From Agarophyton chilense (lineage: Eukaryota; Rhodophyta; Florideophyceae; Gracilariales; Gracilariaceae): 64,000 nucleotides of DNA. Shown one piece after another: positions 11,550-22,768 of the stretch. The stretch lies in NCBI GenBank assembly GCA_030374765.1, contig JARGXX010000092.1, positions 2,144,001 through 2,208,000 on the forward strand, written 5' to 3'. The notes below the pieces were generated by a model that did not search any database, had not been told where the DNA came from, and saw only the letters and a program-made list of their open reading frames with translations. The number at the start of each line of letters is the position of its first letter. The first letter of the stretch is position 1. The translations under genes were made by a program, and so were the position numbers.

Positions 11550-13212
11550 ATGAACGGTGGTAACAATCCCCGCCAAGGTTACTTCTCCGGTTTCTATTCG
11601 GCTCCCCTTCCGCGGGGGAGTGCCTCCTCAACCGCGCCGAGCCGATCCCGGGGTCCCGTTGAAGCTTCAAGCCACATCACTCCTGCGAAGGACACCTGGC
11701 TCAGTTATAACGAACTCTTCGGGTTAAACCCGCGTCAAGATGCGGCGATTCTCCAGAGAGCTCCATGGTTCCATCCGACAGAGGTCTTCGACGAAGAGCT
11801 CGTGGCCGCGTATGCTGATGTCAATGGGCGTCTCCCGGGCGAGCTGCCGGCTTTGATCACCCTTTCGTGGGACTGGCGACGCCGTGTGGCGGTTCCCGTT
11901 CACGCGATTCTGCGGCGAAGACGCAAGTCGGCGGAAGAGGCGCATTGTACCTTCGTCCGCATCGGCTACTCACGTATCCACCGGGCGAACTTCCAATAGC
12001 CCATCCCCGACGAATTCGGCTTCGACCTACGGATGTAGCGGACTCAAGGTGAGATCGGCTATTGCGACCGCCTTGGGCGTTGGAAACTTACACATGGCGC
12101 GGTCAAACGCGAGCGCGTCAAGAAGCGATCTGCTGGGTCCGTCCGATCATTCGTGCCGAGTTCCGTCACCTTCGTCGTGAGTCCCGATATCGGTGGTTAC
12201 AGAACTTCATCCGCGAGGAGCGTCGGGGCAGATCCCGCTTTGGGTTCCTTGTCCCTTATCAGAACACGGAGATAAACCGGATTAGTCCCTTCTACCAGTT
12301 CGGGAGATACGTTCCCCTGCCTGGGTGGTGGTCCTCCGTCGAGGTGTGCCGGGGATGTTACGTGGAATTGCCTCCAGTAGTCTCCTATGTGGGCTCGTAC
12401 CTCATCGAGGATCCGCACTCCGGCTTATGGTCCGTGGTCCTAACCGAATGGGCAGTCCGTGCCGCGGCGTACATCTTGTGGGAAGCCTACGACCAGTATC
12501 GACTGTGGTATCTTCCTCCGCGTTTGCGTGGTTACATCCGGCAGCTGGACCTTCAACTCCCTCTTGGAGGTGTCAATTACGCTGATGAAGCTCAGGAGCT
12601 CATCGACATCATTCGGCGTGTCGACTGGGCTGTCGTGCCTGTCCGGCAGAGCGGCCGTGGTCAAGAAGACGGTGGGGCTGATCGGTCTCCGGGGCGTCGC
12701 ACGCCGTTGGCGGGAGATTTCATCTTCTTTAACCCATGGGAGCAGCAAGAGATCTCCGAGGCGGAGGCGTCGGCACTCCGGATGGCTCCGCGAGGCATAC
12801 CATACGGGCACCCCGTGGGGTTTGTCAACTCAGATGACTTCTACTACGCCTATGGCGGTGATGATCTCCCGGAGGAGGCGGGCGAATACCGTGGCGACGA
12901 GGTCATAGAGGACGTGGGAGACCCAATGGTGCCGATACTACGGCGCGGCCGGCGCAGGGAGCGACTCACGCAGGTGCGGTGGTCGATCCAGTGGCGGCGG
13001 CGTTGCCGGATGAACCGGAAGTTATCGAGGTTCCCATACGCCCAGAGGCGGTTGTGATCTCCCAGTTTCTTCGGGGTGTTGGACTGAACGCGCAAGCGGC
13101 GAGGGGCGACATCGGTGCATTGAGAGACGCCCTCGTGGCACGCCTGACCGGCGGGAGTAACTCCGTTAGCGATTCGGTTGGCGCACACGGCAATCCGGGT
13201 TCTTCCAACTAA
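11550..13212 (+). pseudogene. Antisense ORF of Gypsy-1, family unknown, broken
   Basis: Lies between pol and the 3' LTR on the opposite strand and converges on pol. ATG 11550 is chosen because it matches the start of the homologous ORF in Gypsy-2; the frame is open upstream to 11322 without an ATG. Shared motifs with Gypsy-2 are RAPWFHP, IIRAEFRHLRRES, RFGFLVPYQNTE, FGRYVPLP, VELPPVVSYVGS, WEAYDQYR and a final LRGVGLNAQ/LVARL segment. No known domain recognised; it is rich in Trp, Tyr and Arg with an acidic C-terminal part. Breaks are TAG 11997-11999, a second TAG near 12036, a frameshift near 12110 and one near 12960. Conservation across two families suggests a real protein. Confidence 0.75.
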
Positions 13213-13425
13213 TCCCTTGTGATCTTTGGTTAGTATGTCCCGCTGTGCGATAGTGTGTGCAGCAACTTCGAAAATAGTAAACTGCTTCCGTCTATGACGT
13301 ATTTGTTTTCTTTCTTCTCTTCCACTTCTTCTGAGTGTCCTTCTCCAGGTCTTCTGTGCATCTTCTCCTTCTTCCAAGGGTCCTTATCCAGATCTTCTGT
13401 TCCTTTATCTCCATCGGGTGTCTTC

Positions 13426-16400
13426 TTATCCCACTTGGGATCGGTCTATGGTAGCCGGCAAAGCAGTGACAGTACGACGATGATACTGTACCACCTTTGA
13501 CCGAGGTAGGTGCTCTATCGGTTCGTCTGAATCCCATTCGGGGCCGTACCCGTACCAATGGACCAAGTATTGGAGATACCCCTTTGGGTGGTAGGAGTGC
13601 TCCAGAATGCGTCCTACCACGAACTCTTGTCGGTACACTTCCCGGCCATCCCGTATGACGGTGTCGCTATTTCCGGGTGGTACCCGTCCTGAGCCAAGGG
13701 GTACCGAAGTGATCACGCGTTGGGCGGCTTCGCTCCGGTCGGGCCGTGTAGCGCGCAAGGCAGTTCTCGGCTGAGTAGAATGTCGACCCGACTTCGGCGG
13801 TTCATTTTCTCCAAGTGCCGGACTTGTTTCGGCGCTTCCCACTCCGGTTGGAGGGCCCACACCAGCGGGTAACCCGGGTGGTCCTTCCGCTAATCGGGGT
13901 GGTGAAGCTTGCTTCGGCGGTGATATTCGCTCGGGCGGTGGCGCATTGTCGCGCCTGTCTGTCCCACGGCGAGATTCAGTGTAGTCACGTGAGCGTTTCA
14001 ATGGCTGGCTGTCCGGCGTCGGCGCCGTGGATGTATCCGCCTCCCTGTGCGGGGTACTTGGCGGTGCGTCGTCCACTCGTACTGTATCAGGCTGCGGTGC
14101 GTCAAGCGCATTTTCATTCCGTGTTGCACGGGTGGTGACACCTCGGCGAGTGTTGGTGGCGTTATCCGCAGCTGCGTTCTGAGGCTTGGATAGCGACTGC
14201 GTCGAGTCGTGCAGGACGTCGGTATCAGGCACCCCTGATGGGCGAAGAACGACATGCGACGGTGCGGCGTTTCCAGCGACGGTATCGACCGGATTACGAA
14301 GGCTGTCGGGCGCCTCCCCATCCTTAGACGATGCACCGGAGTTGGTGTCCGTCGGGTGGACTGGGGAGGAGCGACGAATGCGCGACACGATTCCTGTCGG
14401 GTTGCGCGCCGCGGGTAGCGGAAGGTCAGAAAAACCCCGAGATGGGTGTGGTAACGCGTAGGGCCGCGGGTGGACCTGGGGTAAGGGGGTCGATGAATCC
14501 GTTTCAATGGGAGCAGTCACACCAGTAGGTTGGGATGTTAACGGGGGAGGAGCCAATACCACGCGATCGCGGGAGATGCGTTCGTGGTTACCAGCGAGGT
14601 CAACAACGACAGTGTCGGAAGCCACCGAAATAACCCGAAAGGGGTCGTCGGCAACGGGTGACAGCTTGTGGCGTTTCTCCTTCTCTGGGTTCCAATACTC
14701 CTTGCGGATGAATACATAACCGTCGGGGCAAGACATGGCGGCGAGCGAGGGGCTTTGGTATCAAAGTCACGCTTGTAAGCGGCCTGGGCTCGGCCCATTG
14801 AACGCCGTGCGGCGGGAACGAGCTTCGAGAGCCAAGTGTTCCACGCTCCGCGGTATGCAGTCAGTGACGGAAAGGTATCCAGAATGGGCTGTGGTTCCAG
14901 CGCCACGGGCGGTGGGGTACGGGACAGTACCAGCTCGAAGGGCGTTAATCCAGTTGTCCTGTGCAACTGCGTATTGTACGCCAAGGTGAGCGCATCAGTG
15001 GACATGTCCCAATCTTCGGGGTGGTCTGCAACGTATGAACGGAGTGTCGCAAGTAATGTCCGGTTGAACCGTTCGGCCTGCCCATTAGTTTGGGGGTGGT
15101 AAGTGGTCGTGAACAGGTTCTTAATGTCCAAGATGCGACACACATCCTCGAAGAAACGAGAGGCGAACTGTCTCCCGTTATCAGAGAAGAGGTTGACCGG
15201 TGGGCCGTAGACGAAGACCCAGTGTAGGACGAAGGCTTGAGCCACGCTCATAGCGGAGATCTTCCGTAACGGTACGGTCCGGACCAGCTTTGAGAAGCGA
15301 TCCGTAATTACGAGTAAGAACTTGTAATTCCGCTTAGTGGTAAGGAAGGGACCGAGTATATCGATGGCCACAAACTTCAATGGAGCGCGAGCTGGAAAAA
15401 GCTTCAACTTTGTCGCATGACGGCGGAGTTTGACACGGTTCCGAGCGCAATCGGTACAAAACCGTACCGTTGCGTAGCAGTCCACTGCCATGGCAGGCCG
15501 GTAGAAGTTATGGCGTAGGGTGAGGCAAAGTTTCCGTCCCCCGACGTGGTCACTCAGTTTGGAGTAGTGCGACAACCGCAAGACTCTCGACCGGAGGTTA
15601 TGTTGTGGCACGTTTTGTGGGTGAGATCCGACGGTCCGTACAAGGTGTCCGGCGTCATTCACCTGAAAGAGGAGAGTACCTCCTCCATTGAGTTGAGCTC
15701 GGACCTTCGCGCAGAACGGGTCAGCGAATCGCTACCGTATCATCTCCTCTGGAGTAATAGGCACGAAGTTCCCTCGTAAGGGTTTCTCGGAATCTTCCGA
15801 GAGAAGAAAGTCGTCCAATTCAGAACCGTAATATGAAGAGTCCGTGTCTCGTTCCTCGTCCTCGATGGTAGCGTCGTCGCCCTTCACTGCAAAGCAGGGT
15901 ATATCATCGTCTTTGACGGGTAGTGCTTCGCCAGTAGTGACCAGGCGGGAGAGAGAATCGGCTTGGGTGTTGAACGATCCTTTTCGGTACTGCACGTCAA
16001 AGTCAAATTCCGCTAGGCGGAGACGCCAACGCATCAAAGAACCTGAAGGCTCCGAGATGGAGAGTAGCCATCGAAGTGATGCGTGGTCCGTAAAAACGGT
16101 GAAATGATTACCCATGAGATAGGGGCGCAACGTTTGTAATGCCCACACTACGGCAAGGCATTTCTTCTCCGAGACGGAGTAATTCTTCTCGTGGACGTTT
16201 AGCGATCGGGACCAGTACCCTACGGGGCGTCTTTCCCCATTGGGTGCAGATTGAAACAGTGCACAACCTACTTGGTAGTCGCTGGCGTCCGTATCTACGG
16301 TGAAGGGCCTTCCAGGCTTGGGCAACGAGAGGATCGGGGCGGAGACGACAGAATCCTTAAGAGAGATGAAAGACTCCGTTTGAACGGGGGTGAAGGGGTC

Positions 16401-18431
16401 CAGTTTTGGTGGTTGGCCTTTCTGCAAAAGCGCGTTTAACGGTGCAGCCTTGTCTGCAAAGTGCGGGATGAATCGTCGGTAGACGTTTGCGAGTCCCAGA
16501 AAGGAACGAAGCTCGGTTTGCGTCCGCGGTTCTTTAGCCTCTTTGAGTGACTTAACACGAGTCTCCTCGATTGTAACACGTCCTGGACGGATGACATGGC
16601 CGAGATACTTCACGGTGTCCGTGAAGAAGTCACATTTCTTCAACTTAAGAGTGACACCCGCATCTCGTAGCGTGGTCATGATATCCCTCACATGAGTGAG
16701 ATGTTTGTCCAGATTATCTGAGAAGACGATTATGTCATCCAGGTAGACCAGGCAGGTACGCCATTTGAAGCGGGCCATTAGGATGTCGATGGCTCGCTGG
16801 AAAGTAGCGGGGGCGTTGGTAAGACCAAAAGGCATCCGTTTGAAACGATAGAGACAGGAGTGACACGCGAAAGCGGTTTTATCCTGGTCTTGCTTCCTTA
16901 CCGGAACTTGCCAGTATCCCCAATTGGCGTCGAGGGTTGTAAAGACGGTGACGGTGCCCAGCGAGTCAATGTACTTGTCCATTCTTGGGATTGGATAAAC
17001 GTCCTTGACGGTAACGGCATTCAACCGACGGTAGTCGACGCAAAACCTCCAGGACCCATCCTGCTTTAGAGCCAGTACTACTGGAGAAGCCCACGGCGAC
17101 TGAGCCGGTTCAATGACTCCTGCTCGAAGCATTTTATCCACTTGTGCCTTTTCCTCCGCGCGTGCAGCGGGTCCGACACGGTATGGGTGCTGAGAGATGG
17201 GTCGGGTGTCTGGTAGCAAATCAATCCGGTGTTCCGTAGTGGCAATCTCACCAAGGGAGCCGTCCCACATAGTGGTGAAGTCCCTCAACAGTTCTCGCAA
17301 TCAATGGCGGTATGACTCCGGGACGTGGCTGAGATCCAGGTCCTCGAGTTCTTGGACTGGATCGGGCCGGTCACCACTCGTTGAAACGGGCTGCGTCCCT
17401 GATGTCACAGGTTGAACCCCGGGTACCGGTGATGAAACGGGTTCCGGGCTGTACCCCTCCTTAGAGTGAACGAGTCCGAGAACGTCAGCTGGGGTCAGCT
17501 TTGTCGGCACCATAGCGATGGAGTGCGGCATGACGGACCCTATCACTTGGTTCTGCACCAGATACTGGGGTACAGTGCCTAGATTGGCGATCAGCACGTG
17601 GAACGGTTGGTTGGGCTCCACATGGACGATTCCATTCGCAATTGCGAGGCTGTTCCTGTCATACAGTGACGACAATGGTTGCAAGACCCGGAGTCCATGT
17701 TGACGGGAGGTTACTTTCACCATCATTTGGGGCTCAGGCGGGACGCACAACGACGCTGCGACGCGGAGCTTATTAGATTCACGGTTATCCGGTCCGGGTT
17801 CCTGTGCTGCCGGTAGCCGGACGTGCTTCTTCGTGGCACGCCTAAGCGGACGACGAACGATTGGAGTGGACGATCCATCCTCCATCTCGACACGCCGTTG
17901 GCGGGGGAAGATCGCTTCGACGAAGCGGTCGCAAAAGTCGCAACCCAAGATGACTGGGGCGGCTAATTTCCAACATACGACGAAGTTGAGTTTCACCACG
18001 CGAGCGCCAACGCGGACTACCAGTTCTATGAACCCCACCGTATCCAACGGTTTGTTGTTCGCGTCAGCGACCTCCGGGACGTGGTCACGGCGGATCCTAT
18101 ACTGCAAAGCAGGCGGTAACACTTCTTCCACGACAAAGTTCGGACCGGCACCGGTGTCTAAGACGGTAAGGTGTCGCACCATAAACTGGTGTGAAAGGCC
18201 AAGGTCAGCATAGACCTTGTAGTTTCTCTTGGCCATCACCAGAACTCTATCCGGGAACCGGTTATGGGAAACACGTTTCCACGGACGACGCAGAACACTA
18301 AAGTGTTCCGAGTTCACGTCATTGACGGCCTCTTTCCTTGAAAGGATTTTGACCGGGGAGCGACGCTTGGACGCCTCGGGCGCCGTCGACCTCGACTCTG
18401 AGGGTGCCCCTCCTTGAGAGGAGACTCCCAC
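13426..18431 (-). pseudogene. Gypsy-1 pol: protease, RT, RNase H, integrase, chromodomain; broken
   Basis: Domains in order: aspartic protease with LDTGAGPNF (near 18140), reverse transcriptase with YLDDI (near 16740), RNase H (TDASDY, SEKKCLAVVWAL, FTDHASLRW), integrase with an HHCC finger (HYSKLSDH, CTDC) and DDE residues in FVAIDIL, FSDNGRQF and NGQAERFN, and a C-terminal chromodomain at about 13430-13630 (LVHWYGYGPEWD). Breaks are TGA 17301-17303, TAG 15732-15734 and a frameshift near 14740. Pol is in the -1 frame relative to gag. The chromodomain places it among chromoviruses, whose integrases are steered to marked chromatin. It converges on the antisense ORF ending at 13212. Confidence 0.92.
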
Positions 18432-18433
18432 AT

Positions 18434-20493
18434 TTATTTTTTCTGGGCCTGCTCCGCCGGAGGCGGCTGCTCAGGACGTTGAGCAGGCAACGCCAGGGCA
18501 TCAGGTCCAGAAGGTTCCGCAGAAGCGGTGGGGTGACCGACCACGTCGGTGAGACGGGATTCCGGTGCAGGTACCACCCGAGCTCGGAAAAGTGACACGT
18601 GACGTGGAACATCCGTTCGAGCACGGATATACGATGCAATCGGAACAGCTGCTTTAACCTCCGGGGATAGGGCCTCGTAATTGACTACGACTTGTGCCCA
18701 TTCTCGGAGAGACAACACACATCGTGGAGTAGTATGGCCTGGTTTGTAGCAGAGATGACGAATCAGACCAGAAGCCTGTGTTGGATGGCGAAGCTCAACG
18801 AACTTTACCGCGGGGCGGGTATCTCTCCAACCAGGACGCGTAAAGCGGACATTACCACTCTCGTGTGGGATGCGTGGCGCACGGAAGCGACCATTATCCG
18901 CATAGAGTAGCGTGTCATCCTCAATCTTGTATTGTGATTCGTCCAAGGTTGAGGGTAACTCCGTTGTCGGGATGGAATGAATGTCACTATGGGCTAGCTG
19001 CACGTTATCATAATCTCTTCGAGAGGCCTGTTCGTCGATCATCGAAGCTGACGGGGTACCCGGTTGTAACATCAACGCTTTTGCGGACCTAACCCTGGAG
19101 CCAGGAGTGCGTGCGCGCAGGGCTTCACCTTCTGCGCGAGCGAACTGCACTAGTTCCAAATACGTGGCTTTAGGTCTATCTTCTCGACGTCGAGAAACAA
19201 GAGTCCGGATCGCCGGGTCCAAACCATCAACAAACATGGTACAACGCTCTCAGCGGGGTAAACATTGCCACAGCGGTGGAAGGCCTTGTTAAGGCGCGAC
19301 GAATAATCGGTTTCCGACTGGCCTGGACGTTGGCGAGTGTCCCGCAGGGCGCGTATAGCCTGCTGAATGGAGGAGTTAGTAGCATACGACCTCAGGAGGT
19401 ACTGAACTGCTTCAGGCCAGCAGGTTACCCCTCCTTCGGACGCGCGTGATGTACCTCTGACAGAGTGATACTGGTCTTCTGCAAGCTCACGTAAGAAGTA
19501 CGGTAAGGCAATGTAGGCCTGTCACTCGTTCATTCCAAGGATGTCAGCTTCCGCGACAAAGCGTGCCAAGAAATCCAACACCAATATTGGGTCTTCTCCA
19601 GAAAACAACTGGTTGCCAAGTGAGAGCTGCATTCGCTTAATGCAGTCCTTCACTCTTCCCGTACCACGGGGTGTACGATCCAAAGAGGAGTCCTCCAAAC
19701 GGTAGTACCGGTATGATAGGAGCTTCTTAAAGAGTGAATTGGTCGGTTTCAGCTCCTTCAAACCTGTGCGCTTCCTTCCCTTCGTGCGGGCGCGGATCAC
19801 CCCATGGGTGGCTGTTGACCGCTTAGAGAGTGAGGAACGCTCACGGCGAGCTACTTCCACCGATGAATCAGAAGAGTCGGACTCCGATGATGAGGAGTCT
19901 GACGGTTCGGGATCCGTGTTCCTTCGCTTCTTTCGAGCCTGGCGGTTCTCTTCCTTACATTCCTTGCGGGATACTGCAACCGGCTCGGCCGGATCATCCC
20001 CCGACATTAGGGTTTGTTCCAACGTCTCGAGACGGCTTCGGACGAGCGAGAACTTGTCCGCGACGTCCTTGACAAAGGCCGAGGGTCCACCAAGGGACTC
20101 CAGAATCGAGTTCACATCCGCACGGAGGACACGGAGGTCCTCAGAAAAATCCTGCGTAGCAGTGTCGTTTACCTTCTTGCGCAGGGAATCGAACTGCTCT
20201 GCAAGGATGACTTGAGCTTCCCGCATAGAGCGGAGTGGCTCTTCAACAGCTGCAAGGCTGGGATGGGGGGTGACATCCCTAGCACGTGAGAGCATCAGGG
20301 CGGCGGCAGACGCCGGTCCTGCTCCACTTGCTGGGGGTGTCGAATCAGAGACAGGAGGTCTCGAGGTCCTTCCATCTGGCACCCCAGTCGATCCACCGGT
20401 ATGAGACCGTGAACGGACCGGGATACGGTATGGTTGCGAGGGTTCCGGTGCACCGGTTTGACTCCGCGTTCTTGGACGGTCTTTGGACGACAT
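18434..20493 (-). pseudogene. Gypsy-1 gag, broken
   Basis: The capsid/nucleocapsid precursor. From ATG 20493: a Pro/Ser-rich N-terminus, a coiled-coil stretch, a Ser/Asp-rich acidic run, then the retrotransposon gag core (WPEAVQYLLRSYAT, shared with Gypsy-2). A CCHC knuckle follows as CYKPGHTTPRC, but the first Cys of the usual CX2CX4HX4C is replaced, so zinc binding is doubtful. Breaks are TGA at 19522-19524 and a frameshift near 19235; the core continues across both. The reading frame ends at 18434-18436 in an A-rich run, and pol follows in the -1 frame. Confidence 0.85.
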
Positions 20494-20637
20494 GAGATCA
20501 GAGTCCGTTACACGTGAGTATCCAAACCCGATCGGCTAGTGGGGCCAAGAAACTTCCTCAAAGAGGGCAACTGAGATCAACCTCAATTTGTGAGTCCTCT
20601 TTCCGATTAATCGTGACTGAGTGTGCCCGACTCAAAC

Positions 20638-20655
20638 TTCTAAGTCGGGAGACCA
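20638..20655 (-). promoter_or_regulatory. Primer-binding-site candidate of Gypsy-1
   Basis: On the element's strand it reads TGGTCTCCCGACTTAGAA, three bases inside the 5' LTR. The same motif, with at most one change, lies at the same place in Gypsy-2 and Gypsy-3. The TGG start fits pairing with a tRNA CCA end. I could not name the tRNA. Confidence 0.6.
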
Positions 20656-20658
20656 GTT

Positions 20659-21547
20659 TGTAGGACAACGCTTAGAGCGGAGATACCACGAAGATGTTCG
20701 GGATCTTCTTCTCTTGAGAGACACGCCTCAGGCGGAGGAGACGCGTCCCAGCGGAGCACAGAAACAGAGCTACTCTGAAAAGGCACGACGAAGTCGGATG
20801 TAAGACCGAGGCCAATCCGACGGGATATACCTAGAGTGTTTAGGTGAGCACGGCACAGTCCGGGGTGTGATCAACCCTAGGCGGAGCGGTATCACGGCGA
20901 TTGTTGGAAAAGGAGCGAGGAAACACTCGTATGAGGTAGACGAGCGAGGTGAGTGGTGCGGCCACTCACGAGAGCCAAAAAAGGGGAACAAGAAGAAAAC
21001 AGGGGCGAAACCCTATACAGGGGCGAGACTACGACAAGTGTCGGCGATTGAACATGAACCCACGGTGGTGGTAGCACTCTCGTCGACAGAGGGGTGGATG
21101 AACTAACGCACCACGGGCGCTCACGCAGTATGCGGTGAAGACGCGCCAAAGGAGAAAAGTTCAGAGCCAAGACTCCCTCCTTGGGATTTCCCAAGGCGGT
21201 CTTTACTGGGGAGCAGTGCTCAATCTTTTAAGTAGTGTGGCGCGCGGCCCCTGACAGTGGGCGCGCGCCCGAAAAATAGACACTAAATAGCGATAGCGTA
21301 GCCAAATGAATACTAAAAATTACTAAATAATACTAACCATTAGGTAGAATCCGGGCCACGTGTGTCACGCCTCGTACTCAGGCGTTGGCATCTGTGCAGT
21401 CCACGTGTTCCACCAGTGTGCACTTCCGGTCCTAATCGGCCGTCAGCACGCAATAGCGGTATAGCTTGTCATTGCCCAAGCTATTACTCAAGCGAGCGAA
21501 ACTTCTAAGTCCTGCGAAGAAACCCCCTTGATGGGCGTTGTCCTTCA
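20659..21547 (-). repeat. Gypsy-1 5' LTR
   Basis: 889 bp partner of 10419-11306. It lies upstream of gag on the minus strand and is followed directly by the flanking MULE sequence after GCTAC. Confidence 0.95.
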
Positions 21548-21552
21548 GCTAC

Positions 21553-21841
21553 GCCTGCTTTTTTGGAATCAACAATGTCATATTGCAATACAATTTCAGC
21601 TCTTTTAGCTCTTTGAAGAGTAGATTATGCTCGTGTCAGGGCATCCACCATTTGAAATACACGTCTTCTTTCTTAATTTGTAACCGTATGAACTTTTGAT
21701 CGTCACATTGTCACCATTCAATAATACAAGTCATCCTACGTTTGCCGATGTCATGAAAAAGTTACCCTAGAAAAATTGAGATCAACCAGGTCCATAGGTA
21801 AGTATTCTAGAGGATCCTTCATACTGGCTCATTGTAGAAAA
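21553..21841 (+). other. 3' part of the MULE beyond Gypsy-1
   Basis: MULE sequence resumes after the GCTAC duplication. It is non-coding as far as I can see and leads to the right inverted repeat. Confidence 0.6.
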
Positions 21842-21889
21842 TGTCACCCCTAGGGTGGTCTATTCCTGCAAACGGTCACCCCCCGAATC
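21842..21889 (-). repeat. Right inverted repeat of the MULE
   Basis: The inverted partner of 7023-7068, separated from it by the MULE body and the inserted Gypsy-1. Its survival on the far side of the retrotransposon shows that Gypsy-1 is a later insertion. Confidence 0.8.
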
Positions 21890-21935
21890 GTATCATTTAG
21901 CCTTTCAGTTATTTTTACGCGGGGTCATTCTGCAG

Positions 21936-22768
21936 CTAACGATATCTCGTCGGCGTCCTTGACTCTTAATGTTTATTGGTATTGATGTCTGTGATGTTGC
22001 ACCTCGCCGTCTGATTGGATAATGGCATGAAAGATATGAATATGATTGGCTGAGGGCACAACAGGTCCTAGAAGGGCACATTCGAAAAACTAGGATGTTA
22101 GCCTCGTGTCTTGATTGGGTGGGTGAGTGACGTCGTTCACGCCGTGTCGATTCGGTACAGGCCGGTCGGAAACACAGCTGGGCCACAAACCTTCGTACTC
22201 ATTGCTAGCAAGAACGCACTTCGGTGCTTCTGTAGTCTTTAGTTTTCAGAGTTCACCAGGTGATGAGAATTGGTGCTAGACAAATAACTGCGATAAGCTC
22301 AAGGAATATGGAAGCATCTTGGGTACAGCGTCGCGATGCCAACGATCTCATTGGATTCGTCAAACTGGTCGGGCTGCATAAATGCCATTGGTTTCCTAAA
22401 GCTGATAAATCTCTCGACGAAGACAGAGAGAAAGTGTCATAAATTTGTCGCTTTCTTCTCACAAAAAATACTTTCTCGTGCTTCATTTTTCTAATTTCAA
22501 TTTGCTCTGCCTTACGGCCCACAACAATTTCTCAAATCTAACTTGGAAAGGATAAGCATACATCTTGACAGGTAGCAATTGCTAACCCTTAACCCTTCAT
22601 GTAGAACCGTGAGTCATTCGCTCCACTGTGGTTTCGCCGTGTATTGCCTCCCGTTGAGATCAAAACTTTGTGGACATAAACAAAGCCTTTCGGCCATCGG
22701 CCAGCCTAGCAACATATGTACGAGAGAGATGAGTAGGATGTAGGCATAACCGCTATCTAATATTTCAG
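21936..22768. other. Spacer between the MULE and ferrochelatase
   Basis: Probably holds the 3' untranslated region of ferrochelatase. The short ORFs here (for example 22253-22522) show no domain, and I see no other feature. Confidence 0.5.

Larger units (their letters stand above)
10419..21547 (-). mobile_element. Gypsy-1: Ty3/gypsy chromovirus inserted in the MULE
   Basis: Complete structure on the minus strand: 5' LTR 20659-21547, primer-site-like motif 20638-20655, gag, pol with chromodomain, an antisense ORF, and 3' LTR 10419-11306. The 5-bp target duplication GCTAC is perfect (10414-10418 and 21548-21552). LTR ends are inverted repeats TGTAGGACAACGC / TGAAGGACAACGC. The two LTRs differ at roughly 35 of 889 positions by eye, so the insertion is not recent, and gag and pol carry several breaks. 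Confidence 0.95.
6980..21935 (+). mobile_element. Mutator-like element (MULE) split by Gypsy-1
   Basis: A DNA transposon with a MULE-type transposase at 7291-10357 and matching inverted repeats at 7023-7068 and 21842-21889. The 11.1-kb Gypsy-1 retrotransposon sits inside it at 10419-21547; without Gypsy-1 the element is close to 3.8 kb. The outermost bases are not fixed: similarity between the arms fades outward of about 7023 and 21889, and I could not identify the 9-bp duplication expected for Mutator. The motif GGGTGA is repeated in the arms and within the gene. Confidence 0.75.

Noticed and set aside
11550-13212. Antisense ORFs as mere shadows of pol
   Set aside because: They lie outside pol, have no coding partner on the other strand, and two are homologous as proteins across different elements.
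13255-13500. Ser/Phe-rich plus-strand ORF
   Set aside because: Low-complexity pyrimidine tract between convergent genes; overlaps the chromodomain coding region.
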